NCBI RefSeq assembly: GCF_900107925.1
Contig: NZ_FNUJ01000003.1
Location: forward strand, 186,001 to 250,000
DNA: 64,000 nucleotides
Direction: 5' to 3'
From: Amycolatopsis pretoriensis
GTDB lineage: Bacteria > Actinomycetota > Actinomycetes > Mycobacteriales > Pseudonocardiaceae
The notes below the pieces were generated by a model. It saw only the letters and a list, made by a program, of their open reading frames with translations. It was not told the origin of the DNA and did no database searches. Shown here one piece after another: positions 48,534-57,071 of this stretch. The position numbers were made by a program, and so were the translations under genes. Positions within the stretch are counted from its first letter, which is position 1; every line of letters begins with the position of its first letter.

Positions 48534-50021
48534 ATGGCGGGGGTAGCGAAGCTGTTGACCGCGACCGCGGTACTGGGGAGCCTGCTGGCGGCGACGCCGG
48601 CGAACGCGGCCCCGGCGGCGATCGACTGGCAGCCGTGCGCGGACGCGCCGGGCGTGGACTGCGGCACGGTGACCGTGCCGATCGACTGGGCCCACCCGGA
48701 TCGCGGCACCGCGAGCATCGCGCTCGCGCGGCGCAAGGCCACCGATCCGGCGGCGCGCATCGGGTCGATCCTGATGGACCCGGGCGGCCCCGGCGGGCCG
48801 GGCGCCGGCGAGGTCGAGGCCGGCTGGTCGCTTTCGCCGGAGATCACCAAGCGGTTCGACACCGTCGGTTTCGACCCGCGCGGCGTCGGCGGCAGCACGC
48901 AGATCAAGTGCGGGCTCGACGAAGTCATCGCCGACCACCCGGAAGTTCCGCGCAACCAAGCCGAATTCGAGCAGCTCGCGGCGTACAACCGGAAGCTCGG
49001 CGAGAGCTGCAACCGGCTTTCCGGGCCATTGGGCCGGTTCGGCGACACCGCCAGCGTCGCGCGGGACATGGACGCGATCCGCGCCGCGCTCGGCGACCGG
49101 AAGCTGACCTATTACGGGGTTTCCTACGGCACCCTGATGGGCCAGCAGTACGCCGAGTTGTTCCCGGACAAGGTCCGCGCGCTCGTGCTGGACAGCAACA
49201 TGGACCATTCGCAGTTCACCGCGTTCCAGTTCCTGAACAGCGAAACGCAGTCGGTGCAGGCGGAGTTCGGCGAGTTCGTCGCGTGGTGCGACCGGACGCC
49301 GAGCTGCGCGTTGCACGGCCGGGACGTCTCGAAGCTGACGCGAGACCTGCAGGACAAAGCCGCGCGCGGGGAACTGAAAGACCCGCAGAGCGGTGAGGTC
49401 GTCACGCCGCTTTCGCTCGCGGGGCTGATCCAGGGCTCCTTCTACGGCCCGAGCTGGGACAGGCTGGCGACGGTCCTCAAGTCGCTCGCGGACGGCACCC
49501 CGCCGCCCGCGTCGGCGCGGCTGAAGGACGACATCCCGGTCAACACCGTGTTCCAGAGCGTGTTCTGCGACGACTGGAACCTGCCGGTGCACAACTACGC
49601 CGAGCTCGAGGCCTACCGCCGGACGGCCGCGGCGCTCGCACCGGACGTCAAGGTCAACTCGCTGGGCTGGCGGGCGGTCACCGGCTGCGTCGGCTGGCCG
49701 AACAAGACCAGCAACCCGCAGCACCCGCTGCAGGTCCACGGCGCGCCGCCGTTGCTGATGCTGAGCAGCAAGTACGACCCGGCGACGCCGTACGCGTGGT
49801 CGCAGGCCGCGGCCCGGCAGAGCGGCAGCACGTTGCTCACCTACGACGGCTGGGGCCACGGCGCGTACTCCAAGAACAGCCAGTGCGTGATCAAGGCAAC
49901 CGACGACTACCTGATCACCGGCAAGCTCCCGGCGCGCGGCACGCACTGCGCGGCGGTGGAGCCGGGGTCGGCCGAAGCCCGGATCGCCGGGCCGAAACCG
50001 CCGTCGACGATCGGCTTCTGA
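48534..50021 (+). CDS. Secreted tripeptidyl aminopeptidase-like alpha/beta hydrolase (S33)
   Basis: A 495-residue exported serine hydrolase. Signal peptide VAKLLTATAVLGSLLAATP with ANAAP cleavage. It has oxyanion region SILMDPGGPGGPG, nucleophile elbow YYGVSYGTLMG (GVSYG), LVLDSNMDHS, and the C-terminal TAP-like domain with SSKYDPATPYAWSQ (Asp) and TYDGWGHGAYSK (His). The mature enzyme would release tripeptides or hydrolyse esters outside the cell. Start ATG 48534 follows GGGGAAGG. Terminator immediately after. Confidence 0.9.
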   Translation: MAGVAKLLTATAVLGSLLAATPANAAPAAIDWQPCADAPGVDCGTVTVPIDWAHPDRGTASIALARRKATDPAARIGSILMDPGGPGGPGAGEVEAGWSLSPEITKRFDTVGFDPRGVGGSTQIKCGLDEVIADHPEVPRNQAEFEQLAAYNRKLGESCNRLSGPLGRFGDTASVARDMDAIRAALGDRKLTYYGVSYGTLMGQQYAELFPDKVRALVLDSNMDHSQFTAFQFLNSETQSVQAEFGEFVAWCDRTPSCALHGRDVSKLTRDLQDKAARGELKDPQSGEVVTPLSLAGLIQGSFYGPSWDRLATVLKSLADGTPPPASARLKDDIPVNTVFQSVFCDDWNLPVHNYAELEAYRRTAAALAPDVKVNSLGWRAVTGCVGWPNKTSNPQHPLQVHGAPPLLMLSSKYDPATPYAWSQAAARQSGSTLLTYDGWGHGAYSKNSQCVIKATDDYLITGKLPARGTHCAAVEPGSAEARIAGPKPPSTIGF

Positions 50022-50032
50022 CGCTTCCGTCG

Positions 50033-50067
50033 CGTGGCCGGAACGAGGCACAATCGTTCCGGCCACG
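50033..50067 (+). terminator. 14-bp stem-loop terminator of the peptidase gene
   Basis: Perfect CGTGGCCGGAACGA / TCGTTCCGGCCACG arms around a seven-base loop, 12 bases after the stop at 50021. It lies before the SGNH gene, which thus needs its own promoter or read-through. Confidence 0.8.
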
Positions 50068-50085
50068 TGTCGGAGGGAGCTCAGC

Positions 50086-50898
50086 ATGCTTCGTCGATTT
50101 CTCGTCCTGGCCGCGGTGGTCATCGCGGCGAGTTCCCTCCTGACGGCGCCGGCGCAGGCGACGTCCCGCCACGGCGGGTACCTGGCGCTCGGCGACTCCG
50201 TCGCGTTCGGTTACCGGCCCGAAGCGGGCGAGGACTACCCGAACGCGGCCAACTTCAGCGGCTACGCGGAGAAATACGCGGCCTTGCGCGGGCTTCGGCT
50301 GGCGAACGCGTCGTGCCCGGGTGAGACGACCGGGAGCCTGCTGGTGGTCACCGCTCCGAGCAACGGCTGCGAAAACGGCTACCGCTTGGCGTATCCCCTG
50401 CACGTTTCGTACGCGGGCAGCCAGATCGGCTACGCCGTGCAGTACCTGCGGACCCACCGCGACACCCGGCTCGTGACGCTCACGATCGGCGCGAACGACA
50501 TGTTCCTGTGCCAGGACAACACCCCGGACCACTGCACGGGAGCGTCGTTCACCGCCGCGCTGAACCAGGTGAGCCGCAACCTCGCGTCGATCCTGTCGGC
50601 GGTGCGCGCCCAGTACCGCGGCGACGTGGTGCTGGTGTCGTACTACTCCCTCGACTACCGCGACCCGACGCAGGTGGCGCAGGTCAAGGCGATCAACGCG
50701 GCGCTGACCCAGGTGACCCGCCGCTACCACGGCAAGATCGCCGACGGCTTCACGGCGTTCCTGCTGGCATCCCTGCGCACGGGCGGCGACCCGTGCGCGG
50801 CGGGCTTGCTGGTGAAGCTGTCAACGGGCGGCTGCGACGTCCACCCGAGCGCGGCCGGCCACCGAGCGCTGACGGCGGCGCTGGCGTTCGCGCACTAG
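50086..50898 (+). CDS. Secreted SGNH/GDSL hydrolase
   Basis: A 270-residue exported esterase or lipase. Signal peptide RRFLVLAAVVIAASSLLTAP with AQAT cleavage. Blocks: YLALGDSVAFGYRPE (block I, catalytic Ser), LANASCPGETTGS (block II), VTLTIGANDMFLC (block III, Asn) and DVHPSAAGHRAL (block V, Asp-His). The set is complete. GAGGGAGC precedes ATG 50086. Overlaps the convergent DeoR gene end by four bases. Confidence 0.92.
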   Translation: MLRRFLVLAAVVIAASSLLTAPAQATSRHGGYLALGDSVAFGYRPEAGEDYPNAANFSGYAEKYAALRGLRLANASCPGETTGSLLVVTAPSNGCENGYRLAYPLHVSYAGSQIGYAVQYLRTHRDTRLVTLTIGANDMFLCQDNTPDHCTGASFTAALNQVSRNLASILSAVRAQYRGDVVLVSYYSLDYRDPTQVAQVKAINAALTQVTRRYHGKIADGFTAFLLASLRTGGDPCAAGLLVKLSTGGCDVHPSAAGHRALTAALAFAH

Positions 50899-51671
50899 AC
50901 GGTCCGAACCTCGACCCCGGCGGCTTCGAAGGCCCGCACAGCTTCGGGATCGGCGTCGGTATCGGTGACGAGGGCGTGGACCTGGGTGGTTTCACAGATC
51001 CGGGCAAAGGCCCGCCGCCCCAGCTTGGACCCATCGGCGACGGCGACCACACGCTCGGCGCGTTCGACCATCAGCCGGTTGATGCTGGCCTCGCCTTCGT
51101 GGTGGGCGAAGGCGCCGGCGTCGGCATCGAAGGCGTCGACGCCGAGGAAGAGCAGATCGATGCTGAGCTCACTGAGCACGCGAGTGGCGAGCGGCCCGCT
51201 CAGTTCGAAGGATTGAGGCCGCGCAACCCCACCGGTGACGACGATCTTGACGTTCGGCCGCACGGCCAGCTCGTGCGCGATGTTCAGGGCGTTGGTGACA
51301 ACGGTGAGCCCGGGAGCGCTGTTGAGATCGGACCGCATGGCCAGAGCGCGCGCAACCCCGGCGGTGGTGGTCCCCCCGTTGAGGCCGACAACCATGCCTT
51401 TGCCGACTTCCCCCGCCGCGGCGGCGCTGATCCGCTGCTTTTCCGGGACGTGGCGGGCGGTCTTGTAGCGCAGGGGGAGGTCGTAGGCGAGGTCGTTGGC
51501 CACGGCACCGCCGCGGGTGCGGGTGAGGAGCTGTTGTTCGGCGAGGTGGTCGAGATCCCGCCGGATGGTGGCCGCGGAGACGTCCAGTTCCACCGCCACG
51601 TCCTCGACGTCGATCTTTTCCCGCTGGCCCAGCATGTCCAGGAGGGTGGTGAGTCTTTCGTGCCGGGCCAT
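50895..51671 (-). CDS. DeoR/GlpR family transcriptional regulator
   Basis: A 258-residue repressor: ERLTTLLDMLGQREKIDVED, VAVELDVSAATIRRDLDHLA (recognition helix), LLTRTRGGAVA, then the DeoR sensor domain with NGGTTTAGVARAL (phosphosugar-binding), TVVTNALNIAHELA, VVTGGVARPQSFELSGPL and DLLFLGVDAFD. GGGAG precedes ATG 51671. Sugar-phosphate metabolism regulator; no target is adjacent. Confidence 0.92.
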   Translation of the reverse strand: MARHERLTTLLDMLGQREKIDVEDVAVELDVSAATIRRDLDHLAEQQLLTRTRGGAVANDLAYDLPLRYKTARHVPEKQRISAAAAGEVGKGMVVGLNGGTTTAGVARALAMRSDLNSAPGLTVVTNALNIAHELAVRPNVKIVVTGGVARPQSFELSGPLATRVLSELSIDLLFLGVDAFDADAGAFAHHEGEASINRLMVERAERVVAVADGSKLGRRAFARICETTQVHALVTDTDADPEAVRAFEAAGVEVRTV

Positions 51672-51825
51672 TCGCGGTGCTCCCTAGCTTGGCTTCGCGC
51701 ATTCCCGTGCGCTGTTGGCCGGTGTTTCAAGCATTATGGTGCATTGGAGGTGTCTCTCGCACGCTACCCCTGCTATCACCTGTTCGTGTGGTGATCATGC
51801 GTTCGAAGTTGGCTAACCTTGTTTT

Positions 51826-53049
51826 ATGGCAACGGAAGCGGTGTGGAAAGCGGATGCGATGGCTCTGGCCGATCGCATCTCCACTCTGCTTACTGTGGTG
51901 CGCTCCGCCGAGGCCGAGATCGGTGCGTTGCTGGTGGAGATCGAGTCCCGTGGGGTGATGGAGCTCTTCGGCTACCGGTCTGTGGCTCGTCTCTTCGAGC
52001 ACCTGGCGGACGTGCCCAAGTCCGCCGCGGAAACGGTTGTCAAACGAGCCCGCTCCCTGCACCCCGGTCACCACCTCGACAGCCCTGCCGCAGTCGCCCC
52101 CTCCACCGCCGCGGCGGCTGCGGAGGGTCGCCTGAGCAACCCAATGATCGACACCATCGTCGGTGCGCTCACGCAGATCCCGCCCGAACACCGCGAGGAC
52201 GCCGAACAGCACCTCCTCACCTTCGCCGAAGACGCTGGCCACAAACAGGTCGCCGCCCTCGGCGCCCGCATCGTGGCGCACCTGGACCTCGACGGCCCCG
52301 AACCCGACACCACCGAACCCGCGGTTCCTGGCCGGGAACTCTCCCTGCGCCGCAAAAGAACCGGTATCTGGGAGCTGCACGGCCGCTTCGACGACGAAAC
52401 CGGAACTCGGACCAGTGCCCTCCTGGACGCGCTGGCCGAACGCCGCACCACGGACGAGGGTGGCGATCACCGTTCTCCGCAGGAACGTTACGGCGATGCG
52501 TTCTCCGACGCGATCGACCTCGCGCTCAACGCCCCGACCCTGCCGATGCAGGCAGGCGAGCGAGCGCACGTGATGGTCGCAGTCCACCTCAACGATCTGA
52601 AGTCCGCAGTCGGCCAGGCAACCCTCGGCGACACCGGCACAATCACCGCAGCCGAGGCCAGAATCCACGCCTGCGACAGCATGATCATCCCAGCAGTCCT
52701 AGGCGAGAAAAACGAGCCGCTGAACCTAGGCCGCCTCCGACGCCTGATCTCCGCAGGCTTATGCCGAGCGCTCTACCTGCGCGACCGAGGCTGCGCCTTC
52801 CCCGGCTGCCACCGCCCACCAAGGCATTGCCAAGGTCACCACATCCGCCACTGGGCAGAAGGTGGCCCGACGAACTTGGACAACCTGGTGTTGATGTGCG
52901 CCCACCACCACCGACTACTGCACCGCTCGGGTTGGGAGGTCCGCATCGCTGCCGATGGCCTCCCGGAGTTCTTACCGCCGGCGTTCTTGGATAAGCGCCG
53001 AAAACCCAGGCGCAACAACCTGCATCAACCGCTGCCGTTCGCAGCCTGA
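51826..53049 (+). CDS. DUF222 / HNH endonuclease (13E12 repeat family)
   Basis: A 407-residue protein. The N-terminal DUF222 helical region includes SRGVMELFGYRSVARLFEHL. The C-terminal HNH nuclease has LCRALYLRDRGCAFPGCHRP (first Cys pair), HCQGHHIRHWAEGGPTNLDN and LVLMCAHHHRLLHRSGW. HNH residues are intact. Such genes occur in many copies in actinobacterial genomes and may be mobile or homing-like. A Cys/His zinc finger is visible. Terminator follows at 53068. Confidence 0.92.
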   Translation: MATEAVWKADAMALADRISTLLTVVRSAEAEIGALLVEIESRGVMELFGYRSVARLFEHLADVPKSAAETVVKRARSLHPGHHLDSPAAVAPSTAAAAAEGRLSNPMIDTIVGALTQIPPEHREDAEQHLLTFAEDAGHKQVAALGARIVAHLDLDGPEPDTTEPAVPGRELSLRRKRTGIWELHGRFDDETGTRTSALLDALAERRTTDEGGDHRSPQERYGDAFSDAIDLALNAPTLPMQAGERAHVMVAVHLNDLKSAVGQATLGDTGTITAAEARIHACDSMIIPAVLGEKNEPLNLGRLRRLISAGLCRALYLRDRGCAFPGCHRPPRHCQGHHIRHWAEGGPTNLDNLVLMCAHHHRLLHRSGWEVRIAADGLPEFLPPAFLDKRRKPRRNNLHQPLPFAA

Positions 53050-53067
53050 GACAACCAAAGATGGGAA

Positions 53068-53094
53068 AGGCCCGCAGCCACCGGCTACGGGCCT
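53068..53094 (+). terminator. Terminator after the HNH endonuclease gene
   Basis: AGGCCCG / CGGGCCT arms, with inner AGCC/GGCT pairs and one mismatch, starting 19 bases after the stop at 53049. Confidence 0.7.
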
Positions 53095-53413
53095 ACACCC
53101 ACGCCCTCACCCACCGGTTGCTCCACGCTCTCACCCACCGGTTGCTCCCGCCACTGCCCGCACCGGAGTCACCACAGCCGTCGCCGCCACCAGGCCGCGC
53201 CACGAATCGGCTGCTCAGAATGAGCCCGCAAGTTGCTCCAGCGCCACCGAACCCCGCGGCTCCACCCACCGGCCACGAATCCTCAACTAAACACTCAAGC
53301 TCATTTGCGCATCGTCAATCGGCTTAGCGAGCAGATTCGAGCATCAAGTGAGCAGTAGCGCGCAGGAGAAGGGAGCGGCGGGTGGCTGAGCGGGCGCCAG
53401 CGGGCACGAAAAA

Positions 53414-53436
53414 GGCCACCCTCGATGAGAGTGGCC
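53414..53436 (-). terminator. Rho-independent terminator for the 73-residue gene
   Basis: GGCCAC/GTGGCC arms extended by CTC/GAG across one mismatch. On the minus strand the stem is followed by CTTTTTC, the only classical U-tailed terminator I saw here. It would end transcripts coming from the small gene at 53911. Confidence 0.7.
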
Positions 53437-53493
53437 CGCGAAGAACGAGCAAGTGAAGATTCCGCCGCTCTGGAGCTGGGACTATCGCCGGCC

Positions 53494-53627
53494 GCGCCGG
53501 AGGGCCTGCGGTCCCAGGCGACGGTAGGCGGGCGGCGGGCGGCGGTTCCGGCCAGCGGCGGCGCCGGAGGGCCTGCGGTCCCAGGCGACGGTAGGCGGGC
53601 GGCGGTTCCCGCCAGCGGCGGCGGGCG
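53494..53627. repeat. 67-bp minisatellite, two copies plus partial
   Basis: Two units begin at 53494 and 53561, sharing GCGCCGGAGGGCCTGCGGTC followed by CCAGGCGACGGTAGGCGGGC. A shorter GCGGGCGGCGG repeat follows. Both units are nearly identical, implying recent duplication in non-coding DNA. Confidence 0.85.
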
Positions 53628-53689
53628 GCGGTCCCGGGCGGCGGGGAGACGGGAGGCGGGCAGGCGATCTCGGCCGTCGGGCTGCGAAC

Positions 53690-53911
53690 CTACCGGGCCT
53701 TGCGCCGCCAAAGGCCCGTGACCACGGCCAACGCACGAGAGCGAGGTGTCCGCGCCGCCGCTGGCTCCGGACCCACCCGGCGGCGCATGCGGTACGCCAG
53801 CTCCAACACCTCCAGGTCCTCGGGGCGGCGTCTGCCGTGCACGTCCGGGCGGAGCATCAGCTCCCCCACCGTCACTGGCTTGCCACTGGCACGGTGCACC
53901 GTGCGCGCCAT
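53690..53911 (-). CDS. Small basic protein with VTVxEL motif (73 aa)
   Basis: A 73-residue protein whose start, MARTVHRASGKPVTVGELML with a RPDVHGRRRP stretch, resembles the start of the larger protein at 54487 (RRAPRGEAVTVAELLVRSAT, then DGRHRE). After that come a short helical region (LEVLELAYRMRRRV) and an Arg-rich end. GGAGG precedes ATG 53911 by six bases, which supports it being a real gene. Function of this motif family is unknown; I infer a cytoplasmic member. Confidence 0.65.
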   Translation of the reverse strand: MARTVHRASGKPVTVGELMLRPDVHGRRRPEDLEVLELAYRMRRRVGPEPAAARTPRSRALAVVTGLWRRKAR

Positions 53912-54049
53912 CGGGAACCTCCGCTTGCTCGGCCTACCGGGAGCTGATGGCTGCCGATTCTATGAATCGGATTCGGGTTCGTCACCTTACTGGCCAGTTG
54001 TGTCTCGCGTGTTCATCGAACCGGTCAGCCGGCGCGTTAGCCTCGGGGC

Positions 54050-54484
54050 ATGATCACCACTGGGGGCCTCACCGCGGCAGACCGGCCGGCCTGGGAAAAC
54101 CTGTTCGCCGGCTACAACACGTTCTACGGCCGGACGCTCGCGCCGGAACTCGTGGAGCGCGCGTGGCGCGAGTTCGAGAGCGGCGAACGGATGCACGCGC
54201 TCGGTGCGCGGCTCGACGGCGAACTCGTCGGCATCGTGCACTTCTTCACGCACCCGAGCACCACCTCCGCCGACGTCTGCTACCTGCAGGACCTCTTCAC
54301 CGACACCAAAGCCCGCGGCCGCGGGGCCGGCCGGGCGCTGATCGAAGCCGTCGCCGACTGGGCCCGGACCGAAGGCTGCGTCCGCGTCTACTGGCACACC
54401 CAGACCTCGAACACCACAGCGCGCCGGCTCTACGACCAGGTCGCGCTCGACAAGGGCTTCATGCAGTACCAAATCCCGCTCTGA
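54050..54484 (+). CDS. GNAT family N-acetyltransferase
   Basis: A 144-residue acetyltransferase: AADRPAWENLFAGYNTFYGR, CYLQDLFTDTKARGRGAGRA with the acetyl-CoA loop RGRGAG, and VYWHTQTSNTTARRLYDQVA near the end. This is the common actinobacterial 'LxDLFtd...RGxGxGRaLi' type. ATG 54050 chosen. Divergent from the small gene at 53911; 138 bases between. Confidence 0.92.
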   Translation: MITTGGLTAADRPAWENLFAGYNTFYGRTLAPELVERAWREFESGERMHALGARLDGELVGIVHFFTHPSTTSADVCYLQDLFTDTKARGRGAGRALIEAVADWARTEGCVRVYWHTQTSNTTARRLYDQVALDKGFMQYQIPL

Positions 54485-54486
54485 CG

Positions 54487-55062
54487 TCACCGCCGGTGGT
54501 GGCCGCAGCCGTCGTGCCGGCCGCGCCACCACGTCGAAAAGTCCGGGATCTCGTGCCGCACCGGCGCCGCCTTCTTCGGCGGAGCCGGAGCCGGAGACAG
54601 AGCCGGAGCCTTCAGAACCTTCTGCGGCTTCACCTTGCCGACGACCTTGACCGCCTTGGCCAGATTCCCGCGACGAACGGAATTCGAAACCGGCTGCACC
54701 GCAACCGGCGCGACCTCGTCAGGAGCACTCGCCGCGGGAACGGATTTCGGAGCCGGGGCGGCAGGCGGCACGACGACGTCCGCGGGGAACGGCACCAGCG
54801 CGGCCGCCGGTGGTTCCAGCCCGACCGGCGGCCACGACGCGCCCGCGCCGCGCTCGACCGGCATCGACACCGCCGTCGCGACGCCGCCGGTCAGCGCCAG
54901 CGCGCCGGCGACCACCGAGAACACCCGCAACCGGGCCAGCGAGCGCAAAGCCTGCGGTTTCTCGCGGTGCCGCGGCGGCTCGCGGTGCCGCCCGTCGGTC
55001 GCGGACCGGACCAGCAGCTCGGCGACCGTGACCGCCTCGCCGCGCGGAGCCCTGCGTGCCAT
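54487..55062 (-). CDS. Membrane-anchored protein with VTVxEL motif and Pro/Ala-rich tail
   Basis: A 191-residue protein. The cytoplasmic N-terminus carries the VTVAELLVRS motif and DGRHRE. One transmembrane segment lies at about residues 45-66 (LRVFSVVAGALALTGGVAT). The external part is Pro/Ala/Lys-rich and ends in a His-rich CGHHRR. GGAGGG precedes ATG 55062. The same N-terminal motif occurs in the 73-residue protein one gene away, suggesting a shared partner. Not otherwise recognised. Confidence 0.7.
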   Translation of the reverse strand: MARRAPRGEAVTVAELLVRSATDGRHREPPRHREKPQALRSLARLRVFSVVAGALALTGGVATAVSMPVERGAGASWPPVGLEPPAAALVPFPADVVVPPAAPAPKSVPAASAPDEVAPVAVQPVSNSVRRGNLAKAVKVVGKVKPQKVLKAPALSPAPAPPKKAAPVRHEIPDFSTWWRGRHDGCGHHRR

Positions 55063-55163
55063 CAAACCCTCCACCTGGGCCGACCGGACGCGGGCAACTG
55101 CGTCCGGACGGCCGATCATAGGAATGGTCCAGCTTCCTGTAAAGGCTTGTTCACCCAGCGTTT

Positions 55164-55859
55164 CTAGGCGAGCCGGCCGCCACCGTCCACGTGCAGCACC
55201 GTGCCCGTCACGAACGGGTTCGCCAGCGCCTGCAGGGTCGCCGCGGCGACGTCCGCCGGACGGCCCACCCGGCGCGCCGGATTCGCTTCCGCGGTGCGGC
55301 GGAAGAAATCGTCCTTCCCCTCGCCGAGGCGATCCCACGCTCCCGAGTCGACGATGCCCGGCGAGACGGCGTTGACGCGGATCGGCGCGAGTTCGACCGC
55401 GAGCGCCTCCGCGAGGAACGCGACCGCGCCGTTCGTCGTCGCCATCACGACCCGCTCACGCGCCGGGCGCCACGCCGCGACCCCGGAGAACAACGCGATC
55501 GCGCCACCGTCCCGGAACCTCGGCGCGAACTGCCGAGCCAGTAGCAAGGGCCCGATCACCTTGGCGTCGAAAGCCCGGACGACGGCGTCCCGCGAAAGCG
55601 TCGCGAGGGGCCCGTTCGCCGGCGCCGCCGCGAGCGTGACGAGGTAATCGAGTTCGCCGACCTCCTCGGCAAGCGCTTTCAGCGACGATTCTTCGCCGAG
55701 ATCCGCGAATGCGGCGCGAATACCGGGAACGGCGATCCGCACCGGGTCCCGCCCGGCCAGGACGACGTCGGCGCCCGCCGAGTGCGCGTCCACCGCGATC
55801 CGGCGCGCGATCCCCGATCCGCCGCCGACGACGACCAGCCGCTTTCCTTCGAACGACAT
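55164..55859 (-). CDS. SDR-like protein lacking catalytic Tyr and Lys
   Basis: A 231-residue Rossmann protein with VVGGGSGIARRIAVDAHSAG (cofactor loop), Ser125 in FSGVAAW, and the conserved ELAPIRVNAVSPGIVDSG. The residues where Tyr and Lys should be are Met139 and Asn143 (VVMATTNGAVAF). This matches a widespread atypical SDR subgroup with ...NGA in place of the YxxxK. It probably binds NAD(P). Divergent from a LysR gene, the normal regulator arrangement. ATG 55859 chosen. Confidence 0.85.
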   Translation of the reverse strand: MSFEGKRLVVVGGGSGIARRIAVDAHSAGADVVLAGRDPVRIAVPGIRAAFADLGEESSLKALAEEVGELDYLVTLAAAPANGPLATLSRDAVVRAFDAKVIGPLLLARQFAPRFRDGGAIALFSGVAAWRPARERVVMATTNGAVAFLAEALAVELAPIRVNAVSPGIVDSGAWDRLGEGKDDFFRRTAEANPARRVGRPADVAAATLQALANPFVTGTVLHVDGGGRLA

Positions 55860-55962
55860 TTTCGTGCTCCTTCCGTTTCGCATACCGGAGTCAGCGCGGC
55901 GGACCGCCGGAACCATCCCGTCGCGATCCGAATCTTTTCGATGGCTGCGATAGAATCGGCGA

Positions 55963-56877
55963 ATGCCTACGCTGCGCGCCCTCGAGTGCCTGGTCGCCGT
56001 GCTGGACGCCGGGTCGATCACCGAGGCGGCCGCGCGGCTGCACCTCTCGCAACCCGCGCTGTCCCACCAGATCGGCGCGCTCGAACGGGAACTGGGCACG
56101 CCGGTGCTCGAACGGCTGCCGCGCGGCGTCCGCCCGACCGCCACCGGACGCGCGGTCCTGGCCGACGCGCGGGCGGCGCTGGCCGCCGCCGACCGCGTGG
56201 TCCGGACCGGCCGCGCGGTAGCCGGCGGCGGCGAAGGCACGCTGCGGATCGCGTGCGCGGAGAGCATGACCGCCGGGCTGCTCGCGCCCGTCCTGCGGGC
56301 CTGGCACCGGCACCGCCCCGGCGTGTCGATCACCCTGGCCGAGACGACGAGCGCGGACGCGCTGGTGACAGCGCTGGAAGCGGGCGAAGCGGACGTGGCC
56401 ATCGGGCCGCGGCCGACCCGCTGGACCGGGCACGCCGAACTGGTGGGACGCGAGGAGGTCGTCGTCGCCCTGGCCGCCGACCACCCGCTCGCCACCCGGG
56501 CGGCGGTACCGATGGCCGAGCTGGCCGGCCTGCCGGTGGTGCACTACCACCCGGACAACGGCCTGGGCGGCTGGCTCGACGAGGAGGCGGCACGGCACGG
56601 AACCGTGCTGAGCGCGGTGATGCGGACGAAGCAGGCGGCGACGGCGGCCCAGCTCGCGGCGGCCGGGCTGGGCGTGGCGCTGGTCCCGGCGACCGCGCTG
56701 ACCCGCACGTTCGCGGGTGCGCTGCGGCGGCTGAAGCCCGCGCTGCACCGGGACGTCGTCACGTTCACCGCGACGCCGTCGGATCCACTCGTCCGGCGGT
56801 TTCGCGCGGACGTACGGCACCGCGGGATCGCCCTTCCGGGCGCTCTGCAGGGCAAACTCTCCTCAGCACCGCGTTAA
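55963..56877 (+). CDS. LysR family transcriptional regulator
   Basis: A 304-residue LysR regulator. HTH: LRALECLVAVLDAGSITEAA, ARLHLSQPALSHQIGALERE (recognition helix), GTPVLERLPRGVRPTATG. The effector domain begins GTLRIACAESMTAGLLAPVL. ATG 55963, divergent from the SDR-like gene with 103 bases between, so it probably controls that gene and itself. Confidence 0.95.
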   Translation: MPTLRALECLVAVLDAGSITEAAARLHLSQPALSHQIGALERELGTPVLERLPRGVRPTATGRAVLADARAALAAADRVVRTGRAVAGGGEGTLRIACAESMTAGLLAPVLRAWHRHRPGVSITLAETTSADALVTALEAGEADVAIGPRPTRWTGHAELVGREEVVVALAADHPLATRAAVPMAELAGLPVVHYHPDNGLGGWLDEEAARHGTVLSAVMRTKQAATAAQLAAAGLGVALVPATALTRTFAGALRRLKPALHRDVVTFTATPSDPLVRRFRADVRHRGIALPGALQGKLSSAPR

Positions 56878-57071
56878 GTCCTGGTGAATGTGACAGATTT
56901 CCTACGAAGGTTTTGTGCCATCAGGACGAACTTCTCTTCGCCACCCCGATTTCGCTGTGCTATTCGCCAAAGTTTGGTTCCATCGGATAGCTTGCTCCTA
57001 CCGGCCAGTACCGGCGGTGGGGCCGATCGGGTGAGGCGATCAGCGAAGATCAAGGGAAGCGGGGACGCACC

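Larger units (their letters stand above)
53050..53689. other. Repeat-rich intergenic region
   Basis: About 640 bases without a convincing gene. It contains the terminator of the HNH gene, a 24-base period direct repeat (core TCACCCACCGGTTGCTCC at 53107 and 53131), a minus-strand rho-independent terminator near 53414, and a GC-rich minisatellite at 53494. Frames across it are open only because of repeat composition. Confidence 0.6.

Noticed and set aside
53425..53721. 98-codon plus-strand frame across the minisatellite
   Set aside because: It is repeat-driven (Gly/Arg/Ala repeats), without a start site or domain, and antisense to the end of the 73-residue gene.
56878..57071. c-di-AMP (ydaO) riboswitch before the lytic transglycosylase gene
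   Set aside because: Such elements precede some cell-wall hydrolase genes in actinobacteria, but the conserved core sequences are not present in this 194-base leader.
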